Assembly: GCA_030605895.1 (NCBI GenBank) | Contig: JAUWHL010000213.1 | Coordinates: 1-5,335 of the forward strand | DNA length: 5,335 nt | Source: Promethearchaeota archaeon | GTDB lineage: Archaea; Asgardarchaeota; Lokiarchaeia; Sigyniarchaeales; SOKP01 | Direction: 5' to 3' | In this document: positions 5,211 through 5,335 of the stretch, in pieces | Layout of the letters: every line of letters starts with the position of its first letter | Position numbering within the stretch: position 1 is the first letter of the stretch | Position numbers and translations under genes: made by a program | Notes under the pieces: model-generated | Database searches by the model: none | What the model was told of the DNA's origin: nothing | The model's input: only the letters and a program-made list of their open reading frames with translations

Positions 5211-5233
5211 TAGGTTAACTTTCCTATATATTT
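5211..5233 (+). repeat. 23-base repeat, copy C (inverted partner of 4345-4367)
   Basis: It reads TAGGTTAACTTTCCTATA followed by TATTT, matching copy A on the other strand at 21 of 23 positions. A perfect 6-base dyad, TATAGG/CCTATA (5209-5214 and 5223-5228, 8 bases apart), covers the core. What follows is TATA-like (TATATATTTAAAAAATATAA), so the unit could combine a regulator site with a promoter for a plus-strand transcript. No gene start is visible in the 100 bases that follow. Confidence 0.5.
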
Positions 5234-5290
5234 AAAAAATATAATAAATTATAGAAGATAATACTCAAAATTGTTATATAAAATTGAATA

Positions 5291-5314
5291 AAATTGGAAG
5301 TAAAATCGGAAGTA
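5291..5314 (+). repeat. Two 12-base tandem units
   Basis: AAATTGGAAGTA (5291-5302) is followed at once by AAATCGGAAGTA (5303-5314), 11 of 12 identical, and a partial earlier unit AAATTGAATA precedes them (5281-5290). It is a minor AT-rich tandem repeat close to the right edge; whether it continues in another form outside cannot be seen. Confidence 0.4.
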
Positions 5315-5335
5315 AAAAAAACTAGTGAGACATTG

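Larger units (their letters stand above)
4988..5335. other. Region of 348 bases without a convincing gene
   Basis: It holds the SRPBCC promoter, a palindrome CTTTGCAAAG (5059-5068), a hairpin (5141-5167), repeat copy C (5211-5233), a TATA-like TTATATAAA (5275-5283) that could serve a plus-strand gene beyond the right edge, and two 12-base tandem units (5291-5314). Short open frames occur on both strands (42 codons plus, 36 codons minus, overlapping each other), as expected in such DNA. Confidence 0.5.

Noticed and set aside
1..5335. CRISPR array, insertion sequence with transposase, rRNA or tRNA genes
   Set aside because: No regularly spaced repeats of CRISPR size, no transposase motifs in any long frame, and no conserved RNA gene sequence were seen.

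Overview
The window looks like archaeal chromosome, most likely from an Asgard archaeon of the Lokiarchaeia type. The evidence is an archaeal/eukaryotic-type SelB, a free-standing Roadblock/LC7 protein, secreted Asn-rich proteins with sequons and single membrane anchors, AT-rich DNA, and TATA-like boxes about 25-35 bases before several start codons with no Shine-Dalgarno sequence (the pattern of leaderless archaeal mRNAs). The lineage is inferred from gene content; there is no rRNA or other phylogenetic marker here.

Layout. Bases 1-928 (minus) hold the N-terminal 309 residues of a membrane acyltransferase of the Acyl_transf_3 family; the gene runs off the left edge. A 176-base divergent promoter region (929-1104) separates it from a plus-strand pair: selB (1105-2523), the elongation factor for selenocysteine, and 31 bases later a Roadblock/LC7 gene (2555-2998). 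Convergent to this pair are two minus-strand genes for extracytoplasmic proteins: a DUF4430 protein with an N-terminal anchor (3026-3451), and upstream of it a putative surface protein with a signal peptide, nine N-glycosylation sequons and a C-terminal membrane anchor (3511-4305). After a 217-base spacer comes a minus-strand SRPBCC/AHSA1 gene (4523-4987). The last 348 bases have no convincing gene.

How the genes relate. No single pathway joins them. selB implies that the organism decodes UGA as selenocysteine, but no selenoprotein, SECIS element, tRNA-Sec or other Sec gene is visible here. The Roadblock protein probably shares the selB transcript, but its natural partners are small Ras/MglA-type GTPases, so a link to SelB is speculative. 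The two secreted proteins are probably both displayed at the cell surface.

The least explained signal is a 23-base sequence present twice in opposite orientation (4345-4367 and 5211-5233, 21 of 23 identical), bracketing the SRPBCC gene. A third, weaker copy (4366-4382) abuts the first to make a perfect 9-base inverted repeat just upstream of the surface-protein promoter. It may be a regulator site or the ends of a small mobile unit. The acyltransferase gene is also clearly richer in G+C than its neighbours.
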